Shown: positions 1-6,386, counted from the first letter of the stretch. The stretch is DNA of 15,106 bases from CAIMMJ01 sp037131955 (GCA_037131955.1 JBAXQC010000068.1:1-15106); one strand, 5' to 3'. The notes: a model not told the origin generated them from the sequence alone. Numbers and translations: made by a program.

Positions 1-185
1 CTATTTCACTAAGCTCTAACCCACATTCCAACCCGTCAGCTTAGCGCTTACTGGGTCAACTTAGCGCTTACTGGGCTCTAACCCACATTCCAACCCGTCA
101 GCTTAGCGCTTACTGAGGTATTAATTTTAGTTCTATTTCACTAAGCTCTAACCCACATTCCAACCCCTCAGCTTAGCGCTTACTG
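1..185. repeat. 53-nt intergenic repeat, three copies
   Basis: A 53-nt unit starting CTATTTCACTAAGCT and ending CTTAGCGCTTACTG occurs complete at 1-53 and 133-185, differing at one base (G at 35, C at the matching place). A 5'-truncated 41-nt copy starting at GCTCTAACCC lies at 75-115. Each complete copy has a perfect 7-bp inverted repeat, CTAAGCT (9-15) and AGCTTAG (38-44), followed by the palindrome AGCGCT, so a transcript could form a hairpin. The block is clearly richer in G and C than the AT-rich DNA around it. It lies downstream of the minus-strand lipoprotein gene 205-846 and may continue past the window edge. It is not a CRISPR: spacing is irregular and there are no spacer-sized unique segments. 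I do not recognise the family. Confidence 0.85.
35..74. repeat. 20-nt tandem duplication inside the repeat block
   Basis: Two adjacent 20-nt units, 35-54 (GTCAGCTTAGCGCTTACTGG) and 55-74, differ only at the fifth base (G versus A). They duplicate the 3' end of the 53-nt unit, which suggests growth by slippage or unequal exchange. Confidence 0.85.
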
Positions 186-204
186 GTGTTGTAATTATAA
201 TTTA

Positions 205-846
205 TTAAGTCTTTTTTATTCTGAATTGATTTATCCAAACAGCATTTGAATCTATATTAAACTTGTTTTTTCCACCTGCATGTTTAAACCTCAAAGTCGA
301 TGGTTTTTGAAATGTATTTAATCTATATTTATTTGCGTCTACAACAATATCAGGAATTGGCGATACCATTCTCCAATTTTCGATTACTTCCCTATTACTT
401 AACAAACCTGAAAAGTAGCAAGGCATATAACAATAAAGCCCATTTGATTTATTATTAAATTGGCAATAAATAACAGCTTTAATAGTATCGCCTATAACTT
501 CATAAGTTCCCCAATTTCTTTCACCATATTTGTTGATTGCTGAAGGTATTGAAGTAATTTCATTATGATAATAAGTTAAAGAAAAATGAACGAGCCCGTT
601 TTTAAAAAAAAACAAAGGTCTTGATGCAATTGGGATTGATTTTTGTTCAATACTTCCATTGTTCACTATATAGTTTTTTATATCTGTTTCATTATTGTAA
701 TAACCATTGAATAATAGGTTGGTTGAATCCTTTGCATTGCTTGTGTTTATTATCCTCATAAAATCAATATTTTCTTTAAGTGGAGGATAAAAATAATTAG
801 AGCAACTGCAAAAAAAAATAAAAAATAAAAACACGTACAATTTCAT
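205..846 (-). CDS. Putative lipoprotein A' (paralogue of the 1080-1730 protein)
   Basis: No family recognised. The 213-aa product has a short lipoprotein signal: K2, then a very hydrophobic stretch and a FCSC box with the likely lipidated cysteine at residue 15. An upstream in-frame start at 891 exists, but ATG 846 is chosen because it places the signal peptide at the N-terminus and matches the paralogue at 1730. Segments shared with that paralogue include FYNNE or YYNNE near the N-terminus, YGERNWGT, a conserved CY.PC.FSG stretch, and a C-terminal block with KFNIDSNAVW. ATG 846 lies 1 nt after the stop of the decayed reading frame at 848-1048, matching the 2-nt B-to-A junction at 1731-1732, so the two genes were probably translationally coupled. 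The protein is probably anchored in the envelope. Function unknown; four conserved cysteines in the two paralogues (two in the signal region, two in CY.PC) are the only notable residues. Confidence 0.75.
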   Translation of the reverse strand: MKLYVFLFFIFFCSCSNYFYPPLKENIDFMRIINTSNAKDSTNLLFNGYYNNETDIKNYIVNNGSIEQKSIPIASRPLFFFKNGLVHFSLTYYHNEITSIPSAINKYGERNWGTYEVIGDTIKAVIYCQFNNKSNGLYCYMPCYFSGLLSNREVIENWRMVSPIPDIVVDANKYRLNTFQKPSTLRFKHAGGKNKFNIDSNAVWINQFRIKKT

Positions 847-847
847 T

Positions 848-1048
848 TTAATAGTATAAATAATTTGAATTGTATCTGCCGAAATAGCCATAACTAGAAG
901 ATTTATAATTAAAATCGTAAAAATGTGGTGATCGAATTAAATTAGTATCAAGTAAAGCATTTTGCACTTTATGAAGTGTTTTTTCTGAATTATATCCACA
1001 AAAGTATGCTTGATTTTTATAAATTATACCGCCATAAACTATGCCCCC
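848..1048 (-). pseudogene. Decayed second copy of gene B (C-terminal remnant)
   Basis: On the minus strand, positions 1048-848 translate without a stop to 66 residues beginning GGIVYGGIIYKNQAYFCGYN and ending YGYFGRYNSNYLYY, then TAA. This closely matches the C-terminal 64 residues of the product of 1733-2158. The frame stays open upstream only to a stop at 1103-1105, inside the 3' end of gene A, and has no ATG, GTG or TTG start. The upstream open part reads GEIGKI, resembling EIGRM of gene B, so the remnant may reach about 1095. Conservation is at protein level with many silent-type differences, so the frame was under selection after duplication and lost its 5' half later. It could still be translated by coupling from gene A, but no start codon supports that. 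Confidence 0.75.
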
Positions 1049-1079
1049 TAAGGTATTACTTAAAGTTAAATAATTTATT

Positions 1080-1730
1080 TTACCTATCTCCCCTATATTG
1101 ATTTACCCAAACAGCATTTGAATCTATATTAAATTTTGTTTTCCCCCCTGCTACTTTGAACTTCAAAATTGAAGGTTTTATAAATGACCTAAATCTATTT
1201 AAATTAGTTTCTATAACAATTTTGGGATATGGTTCAATCATATGCCAATCAATTATTGTTTCATTATCCTTAATAATGCCTGAAAAATGACATGGTAAAT
1301 AACATTTCGTTTCTACGGCTTGTCTACTAAACTGACAATAAATTATTGCTTTAACACTATCATTAACTAATTCAAATGTTCCCCAGTTTCTTTCTCCATA
1401 CATTGTAATTGCGCTTGGAATATTAATCAATTCTCCAGTATAAGATGCATGACTGAAATATACTAATCCATTCTTAAAAAAGATTATTGGGCTTGTAGCA
1501 AAGTAATTGTTTTGTGAATTTAACTTAGATTTTTCTGAAGAATTTAAAATTTCAAGAAATTCAGATTCATTATTATAAAAACCATTAAACCTTATTTGTT
1601 TGTTTTCAAAAGATTTCGACTTATTTAGCATTCTTGCAAAATTTAAATCAGGTTTTTTTGGCGGTGGGGGAGCAAAATAACTTGTACAAGCACATAGCAT
1701 AATGAATAATACAAATACTAAAATCTTCAT
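1080..1730 (-). CDS. Putative lipoprotein A
   Basis: Unrecognised 216-aa protein. Residues 1-15 form a lipoprotein signal (MKILVFVLFIML then CAC, lipid-attachment Cys at 15), followed by a proline-rich linker YFAPPPPKKP. The body contains RFNGFYNNES, YGERNWGTFE, CYLPCHFSG and a C-terminal AGGKTKFNIDSNAVW block, all shared with the paralogue at 205-846. ATG 1730 lies 2 nt after the stop of gene B, so A is probably translated by coupling from B. The C-terminus (QYRGDR) differs from that of A' (QFRIKKT), and the same DNA read in another frame resembles part of gene B, so the tail may be a recombination junction. It is likely attached to the envelope. Function unknown; the constant pairing with B suggests they act together. 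Confidence 0.75.
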   Translation of the reverse strand: MKILVFVLFIMLCACTSYFAPPPPKKPDLNFARMLNKSKSFENKQIRFNGFYNNESEFLEILNSSEKSKLNSQNNYFATSPIIFFKNGLVYFSHASYTGELINIPSAITMYGERNWGTFELVNDSVKAIIYCQFSRQAVETKCYLPCHFSGIIKDNETIIDWHMIEPYPKIVIETNLNRFRSFIKPSILKFKVAGGKTKFNIDSNAVWVNQYRGDR

Positions 1731-1732
1731 AA

Positions 1733-2158
1733 TTAATAAAATAAAAAGTTTGAATTGTAACGACCAAAGTAGCCATAAGTTCTAGATTGGTAGTTATAAT
1801 TATAGAAATATGGGTCTTTAGTTTTATTGTGAATAGCATTTTGAACAGAGTGAAGCGTTCGTTCAGAATTATAACCTGCAAAATACGCTTGATTTTTATA
1901 AATGACTCCACCATAAACTATACCCCCTCTCATTCTACCTATTTCTGTATCATTTGAATATGTACCATTTAAACCCCAAGTATTTACATAATCATCATCG
2001 CCATTTTCTATTATCCTATCTCCTGCTTCCCCTGTTATCATGCTCATGCCAAGAGCAAGGGTAACCCCCACTAGTCCTCGTTTACAACGAGGACTTACCT
2101 TTGTTGGATTTGCAATCCATTGCACAAATAAATTAGAACTTAGAAACATTGAATTCAT
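1733..2158 (-). CDS. Unrecognised protein B, N-terminus encoded by a repeat
   Basis: A 141-aa frame of unknown family. The C-terminal half (about 78-141: GGIVYGGVIYKNQAYFAGYN, then a Tyr/Asn-rich end YGYFGRYNSNFLFY) is conserved in the decayed copy at 848-1048, so this part is a real protein. The first 30 or so residues are suspect. Residues 14-18 are encoded by the inverted repeat at 2105-2119, and residues 22-29 (SPRCKRGL) by the perfect hairpin at 2073-2095, so this stretch looks like translated repeat DNA. The original gene may have been cut by the repeat, and the present ATG may be accidental. A TATTTTTG motif (minus strand, 2172-2165) lies just upstream of the ATG and could act as a -7 element, which would give an almost leaderless mRNA. 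Gene A follows after 2 nt. The product could be partial or nonfunctional. Confidence 0.5.
   Translation of the reverse strand: MNSMFLSSNLFVQWIANPTKVSPRCKRGLVGVTLALGMSMITGEAGDRIIENGDDDYVNTWGLNGTYSNDTEIGRMRGGIVYGGVIYKNQAYFAGYNSERTLHSVQNAIHNKTKDPYFYNYNYQSRTYGYFGRYNSNFLFY
2073..2119. repeat. Palindromic repeat element, copy 1 (collapsed loop)
   Basis: AGTCCTCGTT (2073-2082) and AACGAGGACT (2086-2095) form a perfect 10-bp inverted repeat with a 3-nt loop. A second inverted repeat, TGGATT-TGC-AATCCA (2105-2119), follows. The outer arms are identical to those of the element at 2214-2258, and the second palindrome has the same TTTGCAA-type centre as 2189-2205, in the opposite orientation. It looks like a dispersed non-coding palindromic element with most of its central loop deleted. 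It overlaps the 5' end of gene B. Confidence 0.8.
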
Positions 2159-2188
2159 TTAGTTCAAAAATAAAGAACATTTTTCTAA

Positions 2189-2258
2189 TTGCGTTGCAAA
2201 CGCAAAATAAATAAGTCCTCGTTAGCCAAGCTTATGCCGTGGCTTTAAAACGAGGACT
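2189..2258. repeat. Palindromic repeat element, copy 2 (full hairpin)
   Basis: AGTCCTCGTT (2214-2223) and AACGAGGACT (2249-2258) are perfect inverted arms. Inside them AGCCA (2224-2228) pairs with TGGCT (2240-2244), giving a long, slightly bulged hairpin. Beside it lies TTGCGTT-GCA-AACGCAA (2189-2205), a 7-bp inverted repeat. Read on the minus strand the order (ACTAGTCCTCGTTT, loop, AACGAGGACTTA, then a TTTGCAA-centred palindrome) matches copy 1 at 2073-2119 on the plus strand. The two copies are therefore head to head with gene B's start codon between them. No transposase is present, so any mobility would be in trans. Confidence 0.8.
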
Positions 2259-2317
2259 AGTTGAGGTTGTCTTGATTTTAATTCTGAATGTTGGTTGCCC
2301 ATATTACCAAAATGCAT

Positions 2318-2351
2318 AAAAAAAGAGCCACCAAATTGGCAGCTCTTTTTT
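2318..2351 (-). terminator. Rho-independent terminator after rplT
   Basis: On the minus strand AAAAAAGAGC (2351-2342) pairs with GCTCTTTTTT (2328-2319). The stem continues through TGCCA/TGGTG with two wobble pairs and a 3-nt loop, and ends in a U run. It lies about 30 nt past the rplT stop and closes the translation operon. The flanking A and T runs could let it work in both directions, although no plus-strand gene ends here. Confidence 0.85.
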
Positions 2352-2378
2352 AAGACCGTTTAAATAAAAAGTTAATAA

Positions 2379-2723
2379 TTATTTTACTTTTTCCACTATT
2401 GCTTTAAATGCATCGGGATGATTCATTGCTAAATCGGCCAATACTTTTCTGTTTAAATCAATATTGTTTTTGTGGATTTTTCCCATAAACTCAGAATAAC
2501 TCATACCATAGGCTCTAACACCTGCATTTATTCTGTTTATCCAAAGAGCTCTAAAGTTACGCTTTTTGGTTTTCCTGTCGCGGTAAGCGTAGGTTAATCC
2601 TTTTTCGAGGATGTTTTTGGCTATTGTGTAAACATTTTTTCTTGCTCCCCAATAACCTTTGGTTTGATTAAGAATCTTTTTTCTTCGTGCCCTAGAGGCT
2701 ACGTGATTGACTGAACGTGGCAT
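2379..2723 (-). CDS. rplT: 50S ribosomal protein L20
   Basis: Binds 23S rRNA early in assembly of the large subunit. In E. coli and Bacillus L20 also represses translation of its own operon. The 114-aa length is normal for the family. The basic N-terminal extension (MPRSVNHVASRARRKKILNQ) is followed by the family signatures KGYWGARKNVYTIA, YAYRDRKTKKRNFRALWI, INAGVRAYGMSYSEFM and the C-terminal ...DLAMNHPDAF. The ATG at 2723 is the conserved start. It is last in the thrS-infC-rpmI-rplT cluster, and a terminator follows. The 103-nt gap to rpmI is large for this pair and holds a bulged hairpin that could be a control site. Confidence 0.97.
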   Translation of the reverse strand: MPRSVNHVASRARRKKILNQTKGYWGARKNVYTIAKNILEKGLTYAYRDRKTKKRNFRALWINRINAGVRAYGMSYSEFMGKIHKNNIDLNRKVLADLAMNHPDAFKAIVEKVK

Positions 2724-2742
2724 TTTTTTACAGTTTTTTGGG

Positions 2743-2781
2743 TTTAGCGTTCAATTCTTACACTGAACTTAATGGGCTAAA
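2743..2781 (-). promoter_or_regulatory. Bulged hairpin in the rpmI-rplT leader, possible L20 control site
   Basis: In the minus-strand transcript UUUAGC (2781-2776) pairs with GCUAAA (2748-2743), and GUUCA (2768-2764) pairs with UGAAC (2753-2749). The two stems stack on one side and are separated by a 7-nt bulge (2775-2769) on the other; the apical loop is 10 nt. All 11 pairs are Watson-Crick. L20 is known in other bacteria to bind irregular helices in its mRNA that mimic its 23S rRNA site. That this hairpin does the same is inference. Confidence 0.4.
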
Positions 2782-2826
2782 ACACCGGGTTAATAACTAG
2801 TTTAAACCAAATAGTTTTGATTTTTT

Positions 2827-3027
2827 TTACTTTCCTAACAACAACATTCTTTTTACATTGCCCATGTCGGCATCATGCACTAATCCTGCTTTGGTTAAGT
2901 TGTGCTTTCTTTTTGTTGATTTTTTTGTAAGGATGTGGCTTTTATAAGCATGTTTCCTTTTGATTTTACCTGTTCCGGTCAAAGTAAAGCGTTTCTTTGC
3001 GCTGGAATTGGTTTTCATTTTTGGCAT
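2827..3027 (-). CDS. rpmI: 50S ribosomal protein L35
   Basis: Small basic large-subunit protein. The 66-aa product has the family start MPKMKTNSSAKKRFTLTGTG, then KIKRKHAYKSH, a SHILTKKSTKRKH stretch and the C-terminal V.RMLLLGK. Length and start (ATG 3027) are typical. It lies between infC (40-nt gap upstream) and rplT (103-nt gap downstream) and is transcribed with them. In E. coli the rpmI leader carries the L20 repression site; I see no clear pseudoknot in the short gap upstream here. Confidence 0.96.
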   Translation of the reverse strand: MPKMKTNSSAKKRFTLTGTGKIKRKHAYKSHILTKKSTKRKHNLTKAGLVHDADMGNVKRMLLLGK

Positions 3028-3067
3028 GGTTCTCTTTTTATTTATGTTATTTAAACGGGTTTCTTTT

Positions 3068-3622
3068 TTATTTCTTTTTTGGAGCTACTAGTATCAACAT
3101 TTTTTTTCCTTCTAACAATGGCAATTGCTCCACTTTACCATGCTCAGCAAGTTCTTGTGCAAATTTTAACAACAATATTTCTCCTTGCTCTTTAAACAAG
3201 ATGGAACGGCCTTTAAAAAATACATAAGCTTTTACTTTTGAACCTTCTTCTAAAAATTTTATAGCATGATTCTTTTTAAAATTGAAATCATGTTCATCTG
3301 TATTGGGTCCAAAACGTATTTCTTTTACAACAACTTTTACAGCCTTAGATTTAATTTCTTTTTGTTTCTTTTTTTGTTCGTAAAGAAACTTTTTATAATC
3401 AATTATCCTACACACAGGCGGCTCTGCATTTGGTGAAATCATTACCAAATCCAGTTCGGCTTCTCTACTTAATTTTAGAGCTTCGTTAATGTCGTAAACG
3501 CCGTTGTTGTATTCGTCGCCAACAAGCCTAACTTTGGGTACATTAATGTAGGTGTTTATTAAATGTAATGCCTCCTTTTTTTGTGGGAATCTTGATCTGG
3601 AATTAAAATGGGGACTGCTCAA
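3068..3622 (-). CDS. infC: Translation initiation factor IF-3, TTG start
   Basis: IF3 binds the 30S subunit, prevents subunit joining and rejects non-standard start codons and wrong initiator tRNA. The 184-aa protein has the N-domain (about 20-85: LINTYINVPKVRLVGD, CRIIDYKKFLYEQKKKQKE), a lysine-rich linker and the C-domain from about 95 (VKEIRFGPNTDEHDFNFK, ...LEEGSKVKAYVFFKGR). The only plausible start is TTG at 3622: the frame is closed by a stop at 3635-3637, and there is no ATG, GTG or ATT before the conserved region. Rare starts on infC are known elsewhere and allow IF3 to repress itself. A CCGC-tgaa-GCGG mini-hairpin (3657-3646) lies between the thrS stop and this start. Confidence 0.95.
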   Translation of the reverse strand: MSSPHFNSRSRFPQKKEALHLINTYINVPKVRLVGDEYNNGVYDINEALKLSREAELDLVMISPNAEPPVCRIIDYKKFLYEQKKKQKEIKSKAVKVVVKEIRFGPNTDEHDFNFKKNHAIKFLEEGSKVKAYVFFKGRSILFKEQGEILLLKFAQELAEHGKVEQLPLLEGKKMLILVAPKKK

Positions 3623-3663
3623 ATGTTTTGTTTTTTAGTTTTTTTCCGCTTCAGCGGTTGTTT

Positions 3664-5604
3664 TTATTGTTTATTAATTGAATTATCTATTTCTGTTTTT
3701 ACCAATTCTGCAAACTCTTCTATGCTTTTTGTTCCTAAATCTCCGTGTCCTTGTTTCCTTACAGATACAACGTTTTCGGCCATTTCTTTTTCTCCAACAA
3801 CCAACATAAAAGGAATTTTGTTCAACTCTGTATCCCTTATTTTTTTTCCAATCTTTTCGTTTCTGTCGTCAACGAGTCCGCGAATATCGTAATTATTTAA
3901 CACATTTAAAACACTTTGAGCATAATCGTTAAATTTTTCGCTAATAGGTAAAATTGCATATTGTTCTGGTTGCAACCACAATGGAAATTTTCCGGCGCAA
4001 TGTTCTATCAATACAGCTACAAACCTTTCTAAAGATCCAAAAGGTGCTCTGTGTATCATTACCGGGCGATGTTTTTGATTGTCGCTTCCTGTATATTCTA
4101 ATTCAAACCGTTCTGGCAAATTATAATCTACTTGTATAGTACCCAATTGCCATTTTCTACCAATGGCATCTTTTACCATAAAGTCTAACTTAGGACCGTA
4201 AAAAGCTGCTTCGCCATATTCTACAACGGTTTTTAAGCCCTTTTCGTTGGCAGATTCAATTATTGCTTGTTCTGCTAAATTCCAATTTTCGTCGGAACCA
4301 ATGTATTTAGCTGTGTTGTTTGGGTCACGCAATGAAATTTGAGCAGTAAAATCATTAAAATCTAATGCCTTAAAAACGTAAAGCACCAAGTCTATAACTT
4401 TCAAAAACTCAGCTTTCACTTGGTCTGGCCTGCAAAATAGGTGGGCATCGTCTTGAGTAAAACCTCTTACTCTTGTTAATCCATGAAGTTCTCCACTTTG
4501 TTCGTAGCGATAAACGGTTCCAAACTCCGCTAAACGTAAGGGTAAATCTTTGTATGAACGTGGTCTGCTTTTATAAATTTCGCAGTGGTGTGGGCAATTC
4601 ATTGGTTTTAAAAAGAACTCTTCGCCTTCCACCGGAGTTTTTATAGGCTGAAAACTATCGGCACCGTACTTCTCGTAGTGGCCAGACGTTACATACAATT
4701 GTTTAGAGCCAATATGAGGTGTAACTACTGGCAAATATCCCGATGCAATTTGTGCTTTTTGTAAAAATTGCACCAATCGTTCTCTCAATGCAGCACCTTT
4801 GGGCAGCCACAAGGGTAAGCCAGCACCCACTTTTTCTGAAAACGTAAATAAATCTAATTCCTTTCCTAATTTTCTGTGGTCACGTTTCTTTGCTTCTTCT
4901 AATATGACCAAATATTCTTCAAGTTCTTTTTGCTTGGGGAAAGTTATGCCATAAATACGAGTTAGCATTTTGTTTTTTTCGTCGCCACGCCAGTAGGCTC
5001 CTGCAACGTTTAGCAATTTTATAGCTTTTATAAAACCAGTATCGGGTATATGCGGACCACGGCACAAATCAATAAAATTGCCTTGTTGGTAAAAACTTAT
5101 TTCTCCATCTGCTAGTCCATCAATTAATTCTAATTTATACTGGTCGGCTTTTGAAGTAAAAAACTCAATGGCATCTTTTTTAGAAACTTCGCTGCGTTTG
5201 TAAGTATTTTTTTGAGCAGCCAATTCTGCCATTTTTTTTTCAATGGCACCTAAATCATCAATTGAAATAGTTTTATCGCCAAAATCAATGTCGTAATAGA
5301 AGCCATTATCTATAGCTGGACCAATGCCAAACTTAGCTCCTGGATACAAAGCCTCTACTGCTTCGGCCAATAAGTGAGCCGATGAATGCCACATGGTTTG
5401 TTTTCCTTCTAAATCATTCCATGTAAGTAGCTGCATGGAACAATCGCTGGTAATAACCTTTGATGAATCAACAACTACTCCATTAAGTTTTGCAGCCAAC
5501 ACATTTCTTGCCAGGCCCTCGCTAATTGATTTTGCAACATCTATAGAACTTACACCACTTTCGTATTCTCTTATTGCCCCATCCGGGAAAGAAATTTTAA
5601 TCAT
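3664..5604 (-). CDS. thrS: Threonine--tRNA ligase
   Basis: Cytoplasmic enzyme that charges tRNA-Thr using ATP. The 646-aa length is close to the E. coli enzyme. The domains are complete: TGS (about 1-62); editing domain with HSSAH (H73, H77) and CRGPH (C181, H185); class II catalytic core with motif 2 around FGTVYRYEQSGELHGLTRVR (361-380); motif 3 around 515-528; anticodon-binding domain from about 545. The expected zinc ligands are present: C337 in MNCPHH, H388 in DDAH and H518 in MIHRAP. The ATG at 5604 gives the standard N-terminus. It follows the DUF6580 gene by 21 nt and precedes infC by 41 nt, so it is transcribed from the promoter at 6210-6240. No T-box or upstream operator-like mimic of tRNA-Thr is seen in the short upstream gap. 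Confidence 0.98.
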   Translation of the reverse strand: MIKISFPDGAIREYESGVSSIDVAKSISEGLARNVLAAKLNGVVVDSSKVITSDCSMQLLTWNDLEGKQTMWHSSAHLLAEAVEALYPGAKFGIGPAIDNGFYYDIDFGDKTISIDDLGAIEKKMAELAAQKNTYKRSEVSKKDAIEFFTSKADQYKLELIDGLADGEISFYQQGNFIDLCRGPHIPDTGFIKAIKLLNVAGAYWRGDEKNKMLTRIYGITFPKQKELEEYLVILEEAKKRDHRKLGKELDLFTFSEKVGAGLPLWLPKGAALRERLVQFLQKAQIASGYLPVVTPHIGSKQLYVTSGHYEKYGADSFQPIKTPVEGEEFFLKPMNCPHHCEIYKSRPRSYKDLPLRLAEFGTVYRYEQSGELHGLTRVRGFTQDDAHLFCRPDQVKAEFLKVIDLVLYVFKALDFNDFTAQISLRDPNNTAKYIGSDENWNLAEQAIIESANEKGLKTVVEYGEAAFYGPKLDFMVKDAIGRKWQLGTIQVDYNLPERFELEYTGSDNQKHRPVMIHRAPFGSLERFVAVLIEHCAGKFPLWLQPEQYAILPISEKFNDYAQSVLNVLNNYDIRGLVDDRNEKIGKKIRDTELNKIPFMLVVGEKEMAENVVSVRKQGHGDLGTKSIEEFAELVKTEIDNSINKQ

Positions 5605-5625
5605 ATATTGTTTGGAGAAATCCTA

Positions 5626-6189
5626 TTAGATTTTTGAAGAATTAACACTGCTAAAATAGTTGATAGAAAATTTAGCGAAACCAAAGACAATTAAACTGTA
5701 AAAAACATCGCCGGCCATTTGGTAGCCCAAAAAAGGAATTGCTGCAACATAACAAGCTGTTAAGCCACTGAAGTTGGCAGCATAAAAGCTAGAGCTAATT
5801 GCCCAAACTCCAAAGTTAGAGAATATCCAAAAAAGCAATGAGCCACCAAAACCCAAAGCAGCAATTTTTGGGAATTTAATTTCTTTTATACCAGAGCCTA
5901 TTATTGCAATGGCAACTATGGGTAAATAAATAAATAGGGTAGAGGCAGAAGTAAAATATTCGTTTAGTGTTAGGTACTTGCTATTTAATAAAGTAATTGT
6001 TGCAAAATCACTGATTAACATGCAAGCCAAAGCAAGTAGAACAGCTTTGATTTTGTTTTTAAAAATAAAACCACTAAAAAGCGTTATGGCTACAAGCGGC
6101 GTAAAATTTGGTAAGTGAGGCATTAATCTGCCAGCAATAGAGACGATTACAGCGAATAGAACAAAGGTAAAAACTTTTTTATTTTGCAT
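5626..6189 (-). CDS. DUF6580 family membrane protein, putative transporter
   Basis: The 187-aa integral membrane protein has about five or six hydrophobic segments and the N-terminal signature RLMPHLPNFTPL (21-32), which I associate with the DUF6580 family of putative transport proteins. Overall shape resembles small substrate-binding membrane subunits such as those of ECF transporters, but no ATPase partner is nearby and substrate is unknown. ATG 6189 begins MQNKK followed directly by the first helix. The gene is first in the transcription unit that continues into thrS 21 nt later. Whether pairing with the translation genes is functional or just positional cannot be told from one genome. Confidence 0.7.
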   Translation of the reverse strand: MQNKKVFTFVLFAVIVSIAGRLMPHLPNFTPLVAITLFSGFIFKNKIKAVLLALACMLISDFATITLLNSKYLTLNEYFTSASTLFIYLPIVAIAIIGSGIKEIKFPKIAALGFGGSLLFWIFSNFGVWAISSSFYAANFSGLTACYVAAIPFLGYQMAGDVFYSLIVFGFAKFSINYFSSVNSSKI

Positions 6190-6209
6190 ATATATAAATT
6201 TATAACTCG

Positions 6210-6240
6210 CAAAAATAAGAATAGCTAAAGACTTGCCAAA
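6210..6240 (-). promoter_or_regulatory. Bacteroidota-type promoter for the DUF6580-thrS operon
   Basis: On the minus strand TTTG (6240-6237) is followed after exactly 19 nt by TATTTTTG (6217-6210). This fits the Bacteroidota sigma-ABfr consensus TTTG-N19-TAnnTTTG. Transcription would start near 6203, giving a leader of about 15 nt before ATG 6189. It is the best promoter match in the window. Confidence 0.65.
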
Positions 6241-6386
6241 AAAAGAATGAAATATTTATCATGAGAATTTAAAATGGCTTGGAAATTAAATGTATTTTCA
6301 AATTAATGTAAACAACTTAATTATCTAAAAAAGCTTGCGATGTAACTAATTATGATAAAAAAAATTGACAAAATTTTAGCAAATAC

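Noticed and set aside
1..185. CRISPR array or integron attC sites
   Set aside because: Repeat spacing is irregular, one copy is truncated and no unique spacers exist. For attC, the paired RYYYAAC...GTTRRRY core sites are absent, and no cassette genes lie between copies.
847..891. N-terminal extension of lipoprotein A' to a start at 891
   Set aside because: It would bury the lipoprotein signal peptide inside the protein, and the DNA is already used by the B' remnant. The paralogue starts at the position matching 846.
2165..2200. Full promoter for gene B
   Set aside because: TATTTTTG (minus, 2172-2165) fits a -7 element, but the nearest TTTG is 24 nt away instead of about 19, and the start would be nearly leaderless. 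Kept only as a remark under gene B.
2997..3227. Plus-strand frame over rpmI and infC
   Set aside because: It is antisense to two well-conserved ribosomal-operon genes and has no family resemblance. The other antisense frames over thrS, the receptor, the carboxylase and Sua5 were rejected for the same reason.
3641..3663. Terminator between thrS and infC
   Set aside because: The stem is only 4 bp, and in the direction of transcription it is followed by an A run, not U.
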